From assembly GCA_001304875.1 (NCBI GenBank), contig BBZO01000012.1:30478-94477 (forward strand): a stretch of DNA of 64,000 nt, given 5' to 3'. The DNA comes from Clostridia bacterium UC5.1-2E3 (GTDB lineage: Bacteria; Bacillota; Clostridia; Lachnospirales; Lachnospiraceae). The notes beneath the pieces were generated by a model. It worked only from the letters and a program-made list of their open reading frames with translations. It made no database searches and was not told the origin of the DNA. Below are positions 1 to 9,637 of this stretch, piece by piece (the stretch's first letter is position 1; each line of letters starts with the position of its first letter). Made by a program: the position numbers and the translations under genes.

Positions 1-833
1 TGATGTCTGCCGCTTTCTGAACCAGCGCATATTCTTCCTCTGTAAACGGAGTGAAATTTTCCATATAGGATAAGTTGTCTTTGACCTGTTCCAGATTGCT
101 CATGCCGCTTAAAACCAACATCACATTCTCATGGCTTGCCGCAAAGCGGATGGCCCATGAAGCGATGGACAGATCGGGACGATAGGAGCGAAACAGGTTC
201 TCTGCTTCCTGCGGGATATTGGCAAGCGTCCCACCCTTTGCCGGCTCCATAACAATGACGGGTTTCCCATGCTTTTTGCGGTTTCATAGCATTTGTGGGA
301 TTGGATTGTGTCGTTTTCCCAGTCGAGATAATTCAGCTGTATCTGGACAAAATCCACTTCCGGGTGTTCCGTCAGAATCTCGTCCAGCACGTCGGCGGTA
401 TCGTGGAAGGAAAAACCGATATGCTTTACAAGTCCGGCCTTTTTCTTCCCGGTAAGGAACTCAAAGACGTGGGTATCTTCTGCTGCCTTGCGGCGGTTTC
501 CGCCATATCATGAATTAAGTAGTAGTCGAAGTAGTCAACGCCGCACCGCTCAAGCTGCGTATTGAAATATTCCTCTAACTCACTCTCCTTGTGGATAAGG
601 ACAAGGGGCATTTTGTCTGCAATCAGAAAAGCAGAACGGGGATAACGATCTGCAAGGCATTCTTTTACTGCGGCTTCTGATTGTCCGTTGTGATAAAACC
701 ATGCCGTATCAAAATATCGAAAGCCTTTTTCAAGAAACAAGTCAATCATGTCACACAGCTGTTTTCTGTCCGGTTGTGTGAAATCGTCGTTTACAAGCGG
801 CAGGCGCATAAGCCCAAAGCCTAATTTTTTCAT
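1..833 (-). CDS. Aldo/keto reductase, partial, frameshifted
   Basis: NADPH-dependent aldo/keto reductase, a TIM-barrel enzyme that reduces carbonyl compounds in the cytosol. The N-terminus reads LGFGLMRLP, and FRYFDTAWFYHNG carries the catalytic Asp and Tyr; LIHDM follows. Two one-base losses break the frame: near 505 (GATATGGCGG where GATATGGGCGG keeps frame) and near 270 (a run of five A where six restores KKHGKPVIVMEP). After repair the protein continues to the window edge (SIASWAIRFA, then ALVQKAADI), so its C-terminus lies outside. It is downstream of the MarR gene with a 24-bp gap, so the two probably share a transcript. The substrate is unknown. Confidence 0.85.
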
Positions 834-857
834 GCGTTTCCCTCCATTCTGAAATGT

Positions 858-1295
858 TTAAATCCCTCTGATTCTGGATATACAGGCGGCGGTATATTTT
901 TCCCAAAGGTCTGTCATAATCTGCTGCTCCGGCTCGGTCAAAGAGGCAAAGGTTTCTAACTCGGCCTTTTCAATGTGGGAAATGACCTGCCGTTGAAATG
1001 ACCGTCCCTTTTCCGTCAACATAATAGAGCGGGCGCGCCTGTCGCCGGGATTTTCTGTTAAGGTTACATATCCTTTCTTCTCAAAAGAGAGGATTACTTT
1101 GTTAACGGTCTGTTTCGGAAAATACAGCGTGTCGCATATTTCCTTCTGCGTCGTCCCGTTATCGATCAACTGTAAGATAAACATGGAAATGTAGGTCAGA
1201 TCGTGTTCCTTTGCATACTCCTCATAGACATGGTTTAATCTCTGCCATGCAAGATAGAAGCGTTTTAAGTTTTTCGGCCTGTCTAATTCTTTCAT
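858..1295 (-). CDS. MarR family transcriptional regulator
   Basis: Winged-helix regulator of the MarR family, about 145 residues, which is the usual length. The DNA-binding core shows TTQKEICDTLYFPKQTVNKVILSFEKKGY followed in the wing by the hallmark DRRARSIMLTEKG. The start chosen is the ATG preceded by AAAGGAG at normal spacing; the longer open frame upstream has no ribosome site. It lies immediately upstream of the aldo/keto reductase in the same direction. MarR proteins usually repress their own operon and respond to phenolic or oxidising compounds, so control of the reductase is a reasonable inference, but no operator was identified. Confidence 0.9.
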   Translation of the reverse strand: MKELDRPKNLKRFYLAWQRLNHVYEEYAKEHDLTYISMFILQLIDNGTTQKEICDTLYFPKQTVNKVILSFEKKGYVTLTENPGDRRARSIMLTEKGRSFQRQVISHIEKAELETFASLTEPEQQIMTDLWEKYTAACISRIRGI

Positions 1296-1401
1296 TGCAT
1301 AGTCTCCTTTTAGACTATTATAGCAAAGGTCAGATTTGAAATCAATAAAAGAAAAGCTCATAAAACCATCGGTTTTACGAGCTTTTCCCATTTTCCATAC
1401 C

Positions 1402-1472
1402 TGGGCCAGTTGGATTCGAACCAACGGATGCAGGAGTCAAAGTCCTGTGCCTTACCGCTTGGCGATGGCCCA
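1402..1472 (-). tRNA. tRNA-Gln (TTG)
   Basis: Full cloverleaf on the minus strand. The acceptor stem starts TGGGCCA, the anticodon loop is CTTTGAC (anticodon TTG), and the T-arm has GGTTCGAATCC. CCA is not encoded. It is the last of three minus-strand tRNAs with spacers below 40 bp, so probably one transcript. Confidence 0.95.
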
Positions 1473-1508
1473 AAAAATTTAGATAAAAAAAAATTCCCAT
1501 ACGGGAAA

Positions 1509-1583
1509 GGTGAGTACAGGGATTCGAACCCTGGACCTCCAGAGCCACAATCTGGCGCGATAACCAACTTCGCTATACCCACC
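1509..1583 (-). tRNA. tRNA-His (GTG)
   Basis: Cloverleaf on the minus strand with GGTGGGTA acceptor, anticodon loop ATTGTGG giving GTG, and T-arm GGTTCGAATCC. It is the middle gene of the Arg-His-Gln cluster. Confidence 0.95.
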
Positions 1584-1616
1584 ATAGTGAATTTTCGACT
1601 GGGTCTCAAATTCAAA

Positions 1617-1690
<74 letters not shown>

Positions 1691-1839
1691 ATATTCATTT
1701 GCGCAGTCTGCGACCGCTTCAACGTTCTATATCCTATCATAGATATGGAAAAAAGCAAGTCTTTTTTCATATTTTTTTCGACTCATATTTCCAGCATGTG
1801 GAATGAAACGTTCTGCATGTGGAATCAGAAAATTCCATC

Positions 1840-1868
1840 TTGCGCCGCACCTGAATATTTGATATACT
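1840..1868 (+). promoter_or_regulatory. Promoter of tRNA-Leu
   Basis: TTGCGC, 17 bp, TATACT. The inferred start lies about 40 bp before the tRNA. Two copies of GCATGTGGAAT lie just upstream (near 1794 and 1815); their role is unknown. Confidence 0.6.
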
Positions 1869-1912
1869 GTGAAGCGCAGGGCGCAGAATATGGCGCTCTG
1901 CGGATACAATCT

Positions 1913-1991
1913 GCGGATGTGGCGGAATGGCAGACGCACCAGCCTTAGGAGCTGGCGGGTAACCGTGGGGGTTCAAGTCCCTTCATCCGCA
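1913..1991 (+). tRNA. tRNA-Leu (TAG)
   Basis: Acceptor GCGGATG pairs with CATCCGC, the anticodon loop is CTTAGGA (TAG), and the T-arm is GGTTCAAGTCC. At 79 nt it is a few bases shorter than usual class II tRNA-Leu; the D-loop and variable arm each look short, which fits the one-base losses seen across the window. Confidence 0.92.
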
Positions 1992-2045
1992 CGCGGCGAA
2001 CAGAATCCGAACCTGTCTCCGGAGGAGATGTGGCGCGGATTCTTG

Positions 2046-2890
2046 TCAATTAATGGCCCCATCATCCTTTGCCACGTAGAACAAAATCTTCGTGATGTAT
2101 TCCTCCTCCCGTTTTGCGGTCAGATGGTCGTGGATGCAAATTCATAGGAATCGGATACGATCCGGAGCCCGTTTTCCCGGCACCAGGAGAAGATCTTTTC
2201 ATATGCTGCTCCGATCTTCAGATATTCTCCCATGTAGTAACAGACCACACATTCCCCCGCCGGCATCCTCAGGATCCGGGGCTCTTCCTCCACGTACTCG
2301 ACAGGGAGAAACGCGTGGGAGGCGCGCACATACTCCCCGGCCATAAGGCGGTCCCTCGGCACGATGACGCCGGTCTCGAAAAACACCGGAAGTTCCCGCT
2401 CAAAGGCCTGCGAGATGCACTTTTTCGTTGCGAGGGAGATTTCCGTCAGCGTGCAGGGCTCCGGCACCGGTTCCGTGAAAATGTACTGCTCCGGGGTCTG
2501 CGTCCGTATCACCTCTCCCTCTGCGGCCTCGTCCATGTGGGACGCCACCGCGTCCAGGGTGAGGCATTTGTGGGCGATGCGGCTTCTCATCAGCGTGAGA
2601 AAGCGGATCTGCTCGTCGATGACGGCCATCTGCCGCTCCAGAAAGCTCCGGCTGTTCTTCGCGCTTCTCTCTTCTAAATATTCTTTTATATCCTCCAGCG
2701 GGAGTCCGATCCTTCTCATAATCAGAATGGTGTCCAGAAGATCCAGCTGCTTTGCGCTGTAGAGCCGGTAGCCGTTCTGGGGATTCACACAGGCGGGCTT
2801 AAAAAGCCCGATCTTGTCGTAGAAAATCAATGCCTGCCTGGAAAGACCAGTGTATTTTGCCACTTCCCCGATGGAAAAAAAGTCGCGCAT
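2046..2890 (-). CDS. MerR family regulator with GyrI-like effector domain, frameshifted
   Basis: BmrR-type regulator. An N-terminal MerR helix-turn-helix (FSIGEVAKYTGLSRQALIFYDKIGLF, then NGYRLYSAKQL) is followed by a coiled linker and a C-terminal effector-binding domain of about 150 residues. Such proteins activate drug-efflux or detoxification genes after binding lipophilic ligands. One T is missing near 2142 (three T where four restore EFCIHDHLTAKREEE); repair extends the protein past the apparent stop by about 25 residues to a TGA at 2046. The start follows GGAGGCG. It is divergent from the CNNM gene and has no obvious target gene beside it. Confidence 0.85.
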
Positions 2891-3091
2891 AAAACGCCTC
2901 CTTCTGACATAATCGCTGTCATATTTCCTATAATAATGAACGCGGGGGAGAAATGCAAGGCAAACGGCGCCGCTTTTCTATTTAACGAAAATTTAATAGA
3001 AAAATGTCCCGTCCCTATGGTATGATGAATACCATTAAAACAGGGAGAGACGTATCTGCGCCTGCCCTCAAAAAAGGAGGAATTTTTTACT

Positions 3092-4445
3092 ATGGACACA
3101 GATCCGCAAACAGCAACATTCTGTTTCAGATCACGATTCTGCTTATTCTGACACTCATCAACGCATTCTTCGCAGGCTCCGAGATGGCGGTGGTATCGGT
3201 CAACAAAGGAAAGATACACCGGCTGGCGGAGAGCGGCAATAAGAATGCAGCCCTTATTGAGCGGCTGATGGAGGATTCCACGGTATTTTTATCCACGATC
3301 CAGGTGGCGATCACCCTGGCGGGCTTCTTCTCCAGTGCGTCTGCGGCGACAGGTATCGCCCAGGTGCTGGCGGGAAAGATAGCCGAGTGGAATATTCCCT
3401 ACAGCCAGTCGCTGGCCGGTGTGGTGGTGACCATCATTCTGGCGTATTTTAACCTGGTGTTCGGTGAGCTGGTGCCGAAGCGGATCGCGCTCCAGAAGGC
3501 AGAGTGGTTCAGCCTGTTCTGTGTGCGTCCTATTTACTATATTTCCCTGGTGATGAACCGTTTATTAGGCTTTTATCCTGTCAACGACGGGGGTTTTAAA
3601 GCTCATCGGGATGCACGGGGAGGATTTGGAGGAGGAGGTTTCCGAGGAGGAGATCAAGTCCATGCTGGAGACCGGCAGCGAGGCCGGTGTGTTCAACGAT
3701 ATTGAGAAGGAGATGATCACATCCATTTTCTCCTTTGACGACAAGCGGGCCCGCGACGTGATGGTTCCCAGGCAGGAGATTGTGGCGGTGGACATCAACG
3801 ATCCGCTGGACGTGTGCTGGATACGATTCTGGAGTCCATGTACTCCAAGATTCCCGTGTACGACGGCGAGATCGACCGCATGATCGGCGTCCTGCAGGTG
3901 AAGCGGCTGGTGCTGGAGGCGAGAAAGAAGTCCTTCGATCAGCTGGATTTGCGGGAGCTTCTGCAGCCGGCGTATTTTGTGCCGGAAAACCGCCGGACCG
4001 ACATCCTGTTTAAGGAAATGCAGGCCGGAAATGAGAAGCTGGCGGTGCTGGTGGACGAGTACGGCGGAGTGTCCGGCATGGTCACGCTGGAGGACCTAAT
4101 CGAGGAGATTGTCGGCGACATCCGCGAGGAATATGAGGAGGAGGAGCCGGAGATCAATGAGGTGGAGCCCCACAAGGTTTACCGCGTCCAGGGCGGCAGC
4201 TCCCTGTTCGACCTGAGGGAGAAATTCCATCTGAAGGCGGAGACGCCTACGGAACTCTCTCCGGATATCTGGTGGAGCAGCTGGGGCATATCCCGTCCCC
4301 GGAGGAGACGCCTCTCCTCGTCAGCACGGACGAGGCCGATTATGAAATCACCGCGGTGGAGAACCGGGTGATCAGCTGGGTGACCATCACGCTGAAGGAT
4401 AAAGAGATCAAAAAAGACAGCGATCCTTCGCGCGGCGGGAAATAA
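3092..4445 (+). CDS. CNNM/CorC-type hemolysin-family membrane protein, frameshifted
   Basis: Integral membrane protein with DUF21 transmembrane domain, CBS pair and CorC_HlyC domain, a family linked to Mg2+/Co2+ efflux. Visible landmarks are INAFFAGSEMAVVSV, LVFGELVPKRIAL (end of DUF21), RDVMVPRQEIVAVD (first CBS), and VLVDEYGGVSGMVTLEDLIEEIVGDI (second CBS). The frame is broken near 3103 (GATCCGCA where GATCCGGCA fits), 3585, 3817 and 4254; each break joins recognisable family sequence on both sides. The start is an ATG after AAAAAAGGAGG. Repaired length is about 450 residues, normal for the family. A terminator follows. Confidence 0.88.
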
Positions 4446-4463
4446 CAGATAGAAGCATAGCAA

Positions 4464-4514
4464 AGCCTTGATTGACACATACCATGAAGGAGTGGCAATC
4501 AAGGCTCTGTTTTT
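4464..4514 (+). terminator. Intrinsic terminator after the CNNM gene
   Basis: AGCCTTGATTG pairs with CAATCAAGGCT, followed by CTGTTTTT. Confidence 0.85.
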
Positions 4515-4624
4515 ACGGTTTAACCGAAAAAATAGTGACTCTCTCCCTGTTTTCTGCTATAATCATTTCGGCCTCACGGCCTGTCCCATATCGTATTTAT
4601 TTATGCAAAGGAAATAGATCTGTC

Positions 4625-5720
4625 ATGAAAGAGAAGATAATAAAAAGTATCCGGGGAGATATTGTCCTGACTGTGTCCGTCTGTCTTGCCGTTTTCTCGT
4701 GCATTGTGGTTCCGCCGAACATCGGTTATCTCGATTACATAGATTTCAGGACGCTGATTCTTTTGTTCTGTCTGATGCTTATTATCGGCGGGCTTAGGGA
4801 GCTGAATTTCTTTCAGTTCATCGGAAAATGGATTCTGGATCACGCCAGATCCCGGCAGGGGATCTCGGTGACGCTGGTGTTCCTGTGCTTTTTCAGCAGC
4901 ATGTTCATCACCAACGACGTGGCGCTGATCACGTTTGTGCCGTTCGGGATCATGATTTTAAGAAATGCGGGCATGACCTTTATCACCTGCCGGATTGTTG
5001 TGCTGATGACCATTGCGGCCAATCTGGGCAGCATGTTTACGCCCATCGGAAATCCGCAGAACCTCTACCTGTTTACACTGTCCGGCTTAAGCATCCCTGG
5101 TTTTTTGCTTCTCATGCTGCCGTACACCGCGGCGGCGGCCGTCCTTCTGGTTCTGTTCATCACCATGGGAGGCACAAGCGCCGGTTTTCCATCCACATCG
5201 AGGCGCCGGAGATAACCGGAAAAGCGGTCATCGGCTTCTACCTGTTTTTGTTTGCGCTCTGCCTTCTGACGGTGGGAGATGTGATTCCTCCGTGGATTCT
5301 GCTGCTTCTGGTATCGCTCGGCATCTTTTTCACGGATCGGAAGCTGTTTGTGAAAATCGACTATTCGCTGCTGCTTACCTTCCTCTTCCTGTTCATTTTT
5401 GTGGGGAATATCAACAGCTTCGAGGCCTGCGGCATATGCTTCTGGGCGTGCTGGACGGCCACGAGCGCCTGGTCGCCATCGGCGCCAGCCAGGTCATCAG
5501 CAACGTCCCGGCGGCCATGCTTCTGTCCAATTACACGGAGAATGTGAGTGAGCTCATCATAGGCACCAACATCGGCGGCTTGGGGACGCTGATCGCCTCC
5601 ATGGCCAGCCTGATTTCCTACCGGCAGGTCGCAACGGTATACCCGCGGTTTAAGGCCCGGTATCTGCTCACGTTTACGTTCTATAATCTGATATTTCTGG
5701 CGGTGTTGCTGCTGTTTTGA
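4625..5720 (+). CDS. SLC13/ArsB-type anion permease, frameshifted
   Basis: Polytopic inner-membrane permease of the ion transporter superfamily (dicarboxylate, citrate or arsenite type). The first half shows FITNDVALITFVPFG and NLGSMFTPIGNPQNLYL, the re-entrant signature of the superfamily; the second half repeats it as ASQVISNVPAAMLLSNYTEN and GTNIGGLGTLIASMASLIS. Two one-base losses, near 5176 (GGAGGCAC for GGAGGGCAC) and 5434 (TGCGGCAT for TGCGGGCAT), split it into three frames. Repaired length is about 365 residues, slightly short for the family. The substrate cannot be read from the sequence. Confidence 0.82.
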
Positions 5721-5750
5721 TTAAACTGCATGAAAATTTCCAAAAACTAC

Positions 5751-5778
5751 TTGAATTTTCTTCTCCCAGTGCTATAAT
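5751..5778 (+). promoter_or_regulatory. Promoter of tRNA-Val
   Basis: TTGAAT, 16 bp, TATAAT, ending 14 bp before the mature tRNA. Confidence 0.8.
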
Positions 5779-5792
5779 AGTACATATCCAAT

Positions 5793-5866
5793 GGAAGTAT
5801 AGCTCAGCTGGGATGAGCGTTCGCCTCACACGCGAGAGGTCATGGGTTCGAGCCCCATTACTTCCA
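5793..5866 (+). tRNA. tRNA-Val (CAC)
   Basis: Acceptor GGAAGTA pairs with TACTTCC, the anticodon loop is CTCACAC (CAC), T-arm GGTTCGAGCCC. It stands alone between its own promoter and terminator. Confidence 0.93.
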
Positions 5867-5869
5867 CGA

Positions 5870-5920
5870 AAAACCACGCAGGACATGCGGAGAGTTCTCC
5901 GGTCTGCGTGGTTTCTTTTA
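5870..5920. terminator. Bidirectional terminator
   Basis: AACCACGCAG pairs with CTGCGTGGTT; T-rich tracts lie on both sides. It ends tRNA-Val and could also serve the convergent gene on the minus strand. Confidence 0.8.
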
Positions 5921-6364
5921 TTTTTTCTTTTTCTCCGGATCATCCAGATAAATCCGCTTCAGATCGTTCTCCTGGCAGATGATCCTGCCCTCGTCCGCCA
6001 CGGCCAGCGCGCATTTCACCGCAATGGGAATCAGCTTCCGGATGTATTCGCCCACGCCCGTATAGCCGCAGAATGCACAGCGGTGGATGCCGAACATGTA
6101 TGCGTCCGAAGCGGCGTCATAGCAATCCTGGTAGGCCGCCATGTGGGGAAAGACCCGGTAGCGGAGCAGGAGATGCCGGATCATCGGATCTCCGAAGGTC
6201 TCGAAGGGATACTGCCCGTAGAGCTCCTGCACCTTTTCGGGAACCAGGGCGGCGTATCTCTTTATATTTTCCGGAATGTAGTTCTGCAGGAACTGCCTGC
6301 AGAGCTTCACCCTGTGCACCTTGTAATACCTGCGCTTGTACTCCAGGTAGGCCTCGCGGTGCAC
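5918..6364 (-). CDS. Protein of unknown function
   Basis: About 148 residues from a GTG start; the family is not recognised. The sequence is rich in Tyr, Arg and Lys, with a basic N-terminus (EYKRRYYKVHRVKLCR) and a Cys-x-x-Cys pair in HRCAFCGYTG that could bind metal. It ends in a run of four Lys. It begins four codons after the TGA of the upstream gene and in the same frame once that gene's frameshift is repaired. The two may therefore be one protein interrupted by TGA, or two coupled genes. There is no good ribosome site before the GTG. Confidence 0.55.
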   Translation of the reverse strand: MHREAYLEYKRRYYKVHRVKLCRQFLQNYIPENIKRYAALVPEKVQELYGQYPFETFGDPMIRHLLLRYRVFPHMAAYQDCYDAASDAYMFGIHRCAFCGYTGVGEYIRKLIPIAVKCALAVADEGRIICQENDLKRIYLDDPEKKKK

Positions 6365-6373
6365 CAGACGGCT

Positions 6374-7017
6374 TCATTTCTTTGGGGAAATGTTTATGTC
6401 GCCGCGCCACATTTCGCAGCCTTCGTCCCAGCGGACCGTGTAGGTCACGGGAAAGGACAGGCGCATTTTGGCGAGCATGTCGGCGAGGGCCTGGTTCCTT
6501 GTGGTCCCGGCTTTCGTAAATTCATGGGCCTGCGGGCCGCCGGGTTTAAGAGGATGGTGCGGCAGTCCCGGCTGACGATGAGCTCCAGCTTGCGGCTGGA
6601 GACCGCTTTCGTGAGATTGCTGTTGAAGCGGATCTCGCCTTTCTGGTTGATTGTAAAACGCTTTTCCAGGGCTTGCCGGCTTTGCGGCTCCAGAACGAAA
6701 AAGCGGTTCCAGTCGATGCCGTCCGCCTTTTCGCCTGTCTGTATGCCTGAAAACGCTGTTTTCTTTGCCGGCTTTTGTCCGCCTTCCTGCGGCTCCTGGT
6801 CCGGCTCCTGTTCAGGAATCCGGTAGAAGCTTTTCTCTGATCCGGGCTCCAGGCGGTTCCTGACTTTTAGTTTATGTACCACATTGTTTACTGCGTTCCT
6901 GTCGGAGAGGAGGATTCCCTGCTGCTCGCAGAGCGTCCGTATTTCCTGAATGCTGTGTTCTTTTTTATCCAGGAACAGCCCGTCGATCACGCGGTAAATT
7001 TCATCGTATGTTCCCAT
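6374..7017 (-). CDS. Putative winged-helix protein of unknown function, frameshifted
   Basis: The N-terminal 65 residues (YDEIYRVIDGLF through NAVNNVVHKLKVRNRLE) look like a winged-helix fold: a helical pair, then VVHKLKVRNRL resembling a recognition helix. A Glu/Gln/Pro-rich linker (EQEPDQEPQEGGQ) leads to a C-terminal domain I do not recognise. One base is missing near 6548; repair gives LLKPGGPQAHEFTKAGTTRNQ and a protein of about 214 residues. It sits 10 bp after the XRE gene in the same direction, so the trio is probably one operon. DNA binding is inferred only from the apparent fold. Confidence 0.55.
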
Positions 7018-7027
7018 TTGGATCTCC

Positions 7028-7309
7028 TTATTGTATGTTCGTTCTGACTCCTTCCTCTGAAGCTGCAGTTCTCTCCTCCGGCCTGCGTTCCACGATGATA
7101 TCTCTGATATCCACCGAGAAGATTTTGCAGATCTGGTACATTTTTTCCACAGAAGGGCGGTTATGTCCCCGAATATAGTTGCGGACCGCGTTGGGGGTTA
7201 CCTCCAACATTCGGGCCAGACCATTTACAGATAGCCCTTATTTCTGCATGTAGTCCAAAATCCGCTGTCCCGTCTGCTTGCCGTCAATACATGTGCATTT
7301 CGCATCCAT
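7028..7309 (-). CDS. XRE-family helix-turn-helix protein with in-frame TAA
   Basis: Small Cro/CI-type DNA-binding protein. The HTH spans LSVNGLARMLEVTPNAVRNY and continues IRGHNRPSVEKMYQICKIF, a complete XRE domain. The best start is an ATG with TTAGGAG upstream, giving MDAKCTCIDGKQTGQRILDYMQK; an in-frame TAA then separates this from the HTH. A later ATG would lose half of the HTH. Either one base is wrong (AAA or GAA read as TAA) or the gene is inactivated. Upstream, GGAGGTAACTT precedes a 7-codon frame ending at this gene's ribosome site, possibly a leader. Confidence 0.6.
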
Positions 7310-7480
7310 CTGTTTTCTCCTAACGCCTTTTGTAGATTTCCATAAGTTACCTCCTCTAATAATACATTTTGCGTACAGAACATACAAGCACAATATGGCT
7401 GTACCGGAAAAACTTGCAAAAAAATTAAAAAAATTATAGAAAAATATAATTTTCTTTATGCTTTTTTTAGAAAAAAATAC

Positions 7481-7509
7481 TTGACAAAACGCTTGAAAAA
7501 TTTTATATT
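7481..7509 (+). promoter_or_regulatory. Promoter in a 320-bp AT-rich gap, for the lipoprotein
   Basis: TTGACA, 17 bp, TATATT. The gap between the divergent XRE and lipoprotein genes is very AT-rich and holds no gene. A 7-bp inverted repeat, GAATGCC-AA-GGCATTC, lies downstream near 7573 and could be an operator. Confidence 0.65.
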
Positions 7510-7633
7510 TAACAAAGTTTTTCGGCGGAAAATCGCGCAAAATTCCGGAATAAACGCTGAAAAATTAAAACGAATGCCAAGGCATTCACTCCGACATTAC
7601 ATTACTTGATTACTCAAAAAAGGAGGAAAAATT

Positions 7634-8167
7634 ATGAGAAAAATGAAGATTGCAGTTCTGCTTGCAGCAGGCGTGCTTGCTCTGACCGCTTGCGGACAGG
7701 GTACCAGAAAGGAAGAGACCAAGGCAGCCACGGAGGCGGCGGCGACCGCTGAGGCTGAGACAGACGCTGTGAGCGAGGCGGACGACGACTACGCAGGCGC
7801 GGGATATGAGACCATTTCCCCCGAGGAGGACGCTGCACTCACGGAGGAGGTTTCCCGCATGCTGGCAGAGTCCCTTCAGGAGGGGCTGGATGAGGCGACC
7901 GCCGAGGACCTTTCTATTATGATCGCGTACCCCTGCTATGTGGGCATTGGCGACGGCGTGGTGGTCAACAATGAGGACGAGTTCCTTGCCATCGACATGG
8001 ACGAGTACATGACCGACGAGCTGAGAGAGGCGATCAAGAGCGCGGATATCGAAAGCATCAAGATGACCAAGGCCGGCCTGATCGTGGGCGCAGAGTCCGG
8101 CACACCGAATGTCATTTTCGGCATAGCCGAGGACGGCACCGTGGGCATTACCGGCATCAACCCGTAA
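7634..8167 (+). CDS. Secreted lipoprotein of unknown function
   Basis: It begins with a lipoprotein signal peptide (MRKMKIAVLLAAGVLALTAC) whose LTAC lipobox would be cleaved before Cys20 and lipidated. An Ala/Glu/Thr-rich low-complexity linker of about 40 residues precedes an acidic domain containing SIMIAYPCYVGIGDGVVV and a C-terminal VGITGINP. I do not recognise the domain. AGGAGGAAAAATT before ATG is a strong start. It is monocistronic with its own promoter and terminator. It is probably anchored to the outer face of the membrane. Confidence 0.8.
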   Translation: MRKMKIAVLLAAGVLALTACGQGTRKEETKAATEAAATAEAETDAVSEADDDYAGAGYETISPEEDAALTEEVSRMLAESLQEGLDEATAEDLSIMIAYPCYVGIGDGVVVNNEDEFLAIDMDEYMTDELREAIKSADIESIKMTKAGLIVGAESGTPNVIFGIAEDGTVGITGINP

Positions 8168-8200
8168 TCAGCCGCGAGGGATACATAATACAGAACACGC

Positions 8201-8244
8201 AGGGCGGACAGAGCTTGGAAAGGCTTTTGTCCGCCTTCTTTTAT
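8201..8244 (+). terminator. Terminator after the lipoprotein gene
   Basis: GGCGGACA pairs with TGTCCGCC, followed by TTCTTTTAT. Confidence 0.8.
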
Positions 8245-8351
8245 GCCTTAAACAGGGGCGGGCGCCGCTCCTGCAGAAAGAGTTAGACATCCACCGGGAA
8301 ATCTCCTATAATAGGAAGCAGGAGCAAAACACAGGGAAAGGAGCAGGAGGA

Positions 8352-9621
8352 ATGGACCTGATCAATCAGTTTATAGAGAATTACAAGAAGAAAATGCCCT
8401 TCTATGAGACGGCCGCCCGCCTGGCCGCCGGCCAGCTGGAGGCGGTGCTCAGGTCCGCCGGTATCCGGGCCATCGTCACCTACCGGGTGAAGAATCCCGG
8501 GCGGCTTAAGTCCAAGGTGCTTCGCCGCAACGGGCGCAGGGAGCAGCCCTACGGCAGTCTGCGGGAGATCTACGGGGATCTGGCGGACCTGGCCGGCGTG
8601 CGGGTCTCCCTCTATTTCCCGGGCGACCGTGTGAAGGCGGACGGGCTGATTGGCGATCTGTTTGAGATCATGGAGACGAAGCAGTTTCCCGACGAATCCA
8701 GGCCGCCGACCTACAACAAGAGATTTTCCGGCTACTGGGCCAACCATTACCGGGCCCGCATGAAGGCCGAGAATTTAAAGGACAATCAGAAAAAGTACGC
8801 GGATGCCCGCGTCGAGATCCAGGTGCGTCGGTGCTGATGCACGCCTGGTCTGAGGTGGAGCACGATCTTGTCTACAAGCCGCTGCAGGGGACGCTCTCCG
8901 ACGAGGAGCTGGCCATCCTAGACGAGTTAAACGGCCTGGTGCTGGCCGGGGAGATCGCGCTGGAGCGCCTGCAGAGCGCCGGGAACGAGCGCGTGAAGAA
9001 CAGGAACGCAGCCTTCGGAAGCCAGTACGACCTGGCTTCCTACCTCTATAATTATTTAAGCAGCAATTTCCGCCCGGAGGACATCGAGCTGCGCATGGGG
9101 AACATCGAGCTGCTCCACAGGCTCATTACCAGCCTGGGGATGAACGCCCCGAAATCCGTGGAGCCGGTTCTTAAGACGGTCCGATTCGAGAAGGACCGGA
9201 GAAACATTTCCCAGCAGATCATCGATCAGATCATAACGGGCGACGACAGGCGGTACACCGTCTACCGGGAGCTGAGAGGCGGCGGGCAGGAGATCGGGGA
9301 AAATGCCGGAAAGGCCGTGGATGATTTCTTCGCACAGTGGATTCCGCTGGAGCGGTTTTTAAACGGCGTCGCCTACAAGGGGGCGAGAAAGCAGCACCGG
9401 CCGTTTAACGTGAATGTCATCAAGCGGATGAATGTGCTGGATCAGGAATTGGTAAATCAGATCGTGGCGCTCAGAAAAGTCAGAAACATGCTGATTCACG
9501 ACATCGAGATCCGGAGACCGGGGAGCTGGAGAAAAAGACAGCCGAGGCAAAAGAGCTTCTCGCGAAGCTCAGGGAGATATTTGCCTCTGCGGACAGCGGA
9601 AAGGCCCCGGAGGGCCGGTGA
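8352..9621 (+). CDS. RelA/SpoT-domain (p)ppGpp synthetase-like protein, frameshifted
   Basis: The N-terminal 200 residues carry the RelA/SpoT nucleotidyltransferase fold: KSKVLRRN, DLADLAGVRVSLYFPGD, and the substrate motif VEIQVASVLMHAWSEVEHDLVYK. This family makes (p)ppGpp in the stringent response. The roughly 220 residues after it are helical and unassigned; that is longer than small alarmone synthetases, and no hydrolase, TGS or ACT domain is visible. Two bases are missing: near 8825 (GTGCGTCG for GTGGCGTCG) and near 9512 (GAGAT for GAGGAT). The repaired protein is about 423 residues. It is convergent with the AraC gene. Confidence 0.85.
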
Positions 9622-9637
9622 GAACGGCGGGGACTGC

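Noticed and set aside
2114..2677. Plus-strand frame of 187 codons opposite the MerR regulator
   Set aside because: Antisense shadow; the minus strand shows clear MerR motifs.
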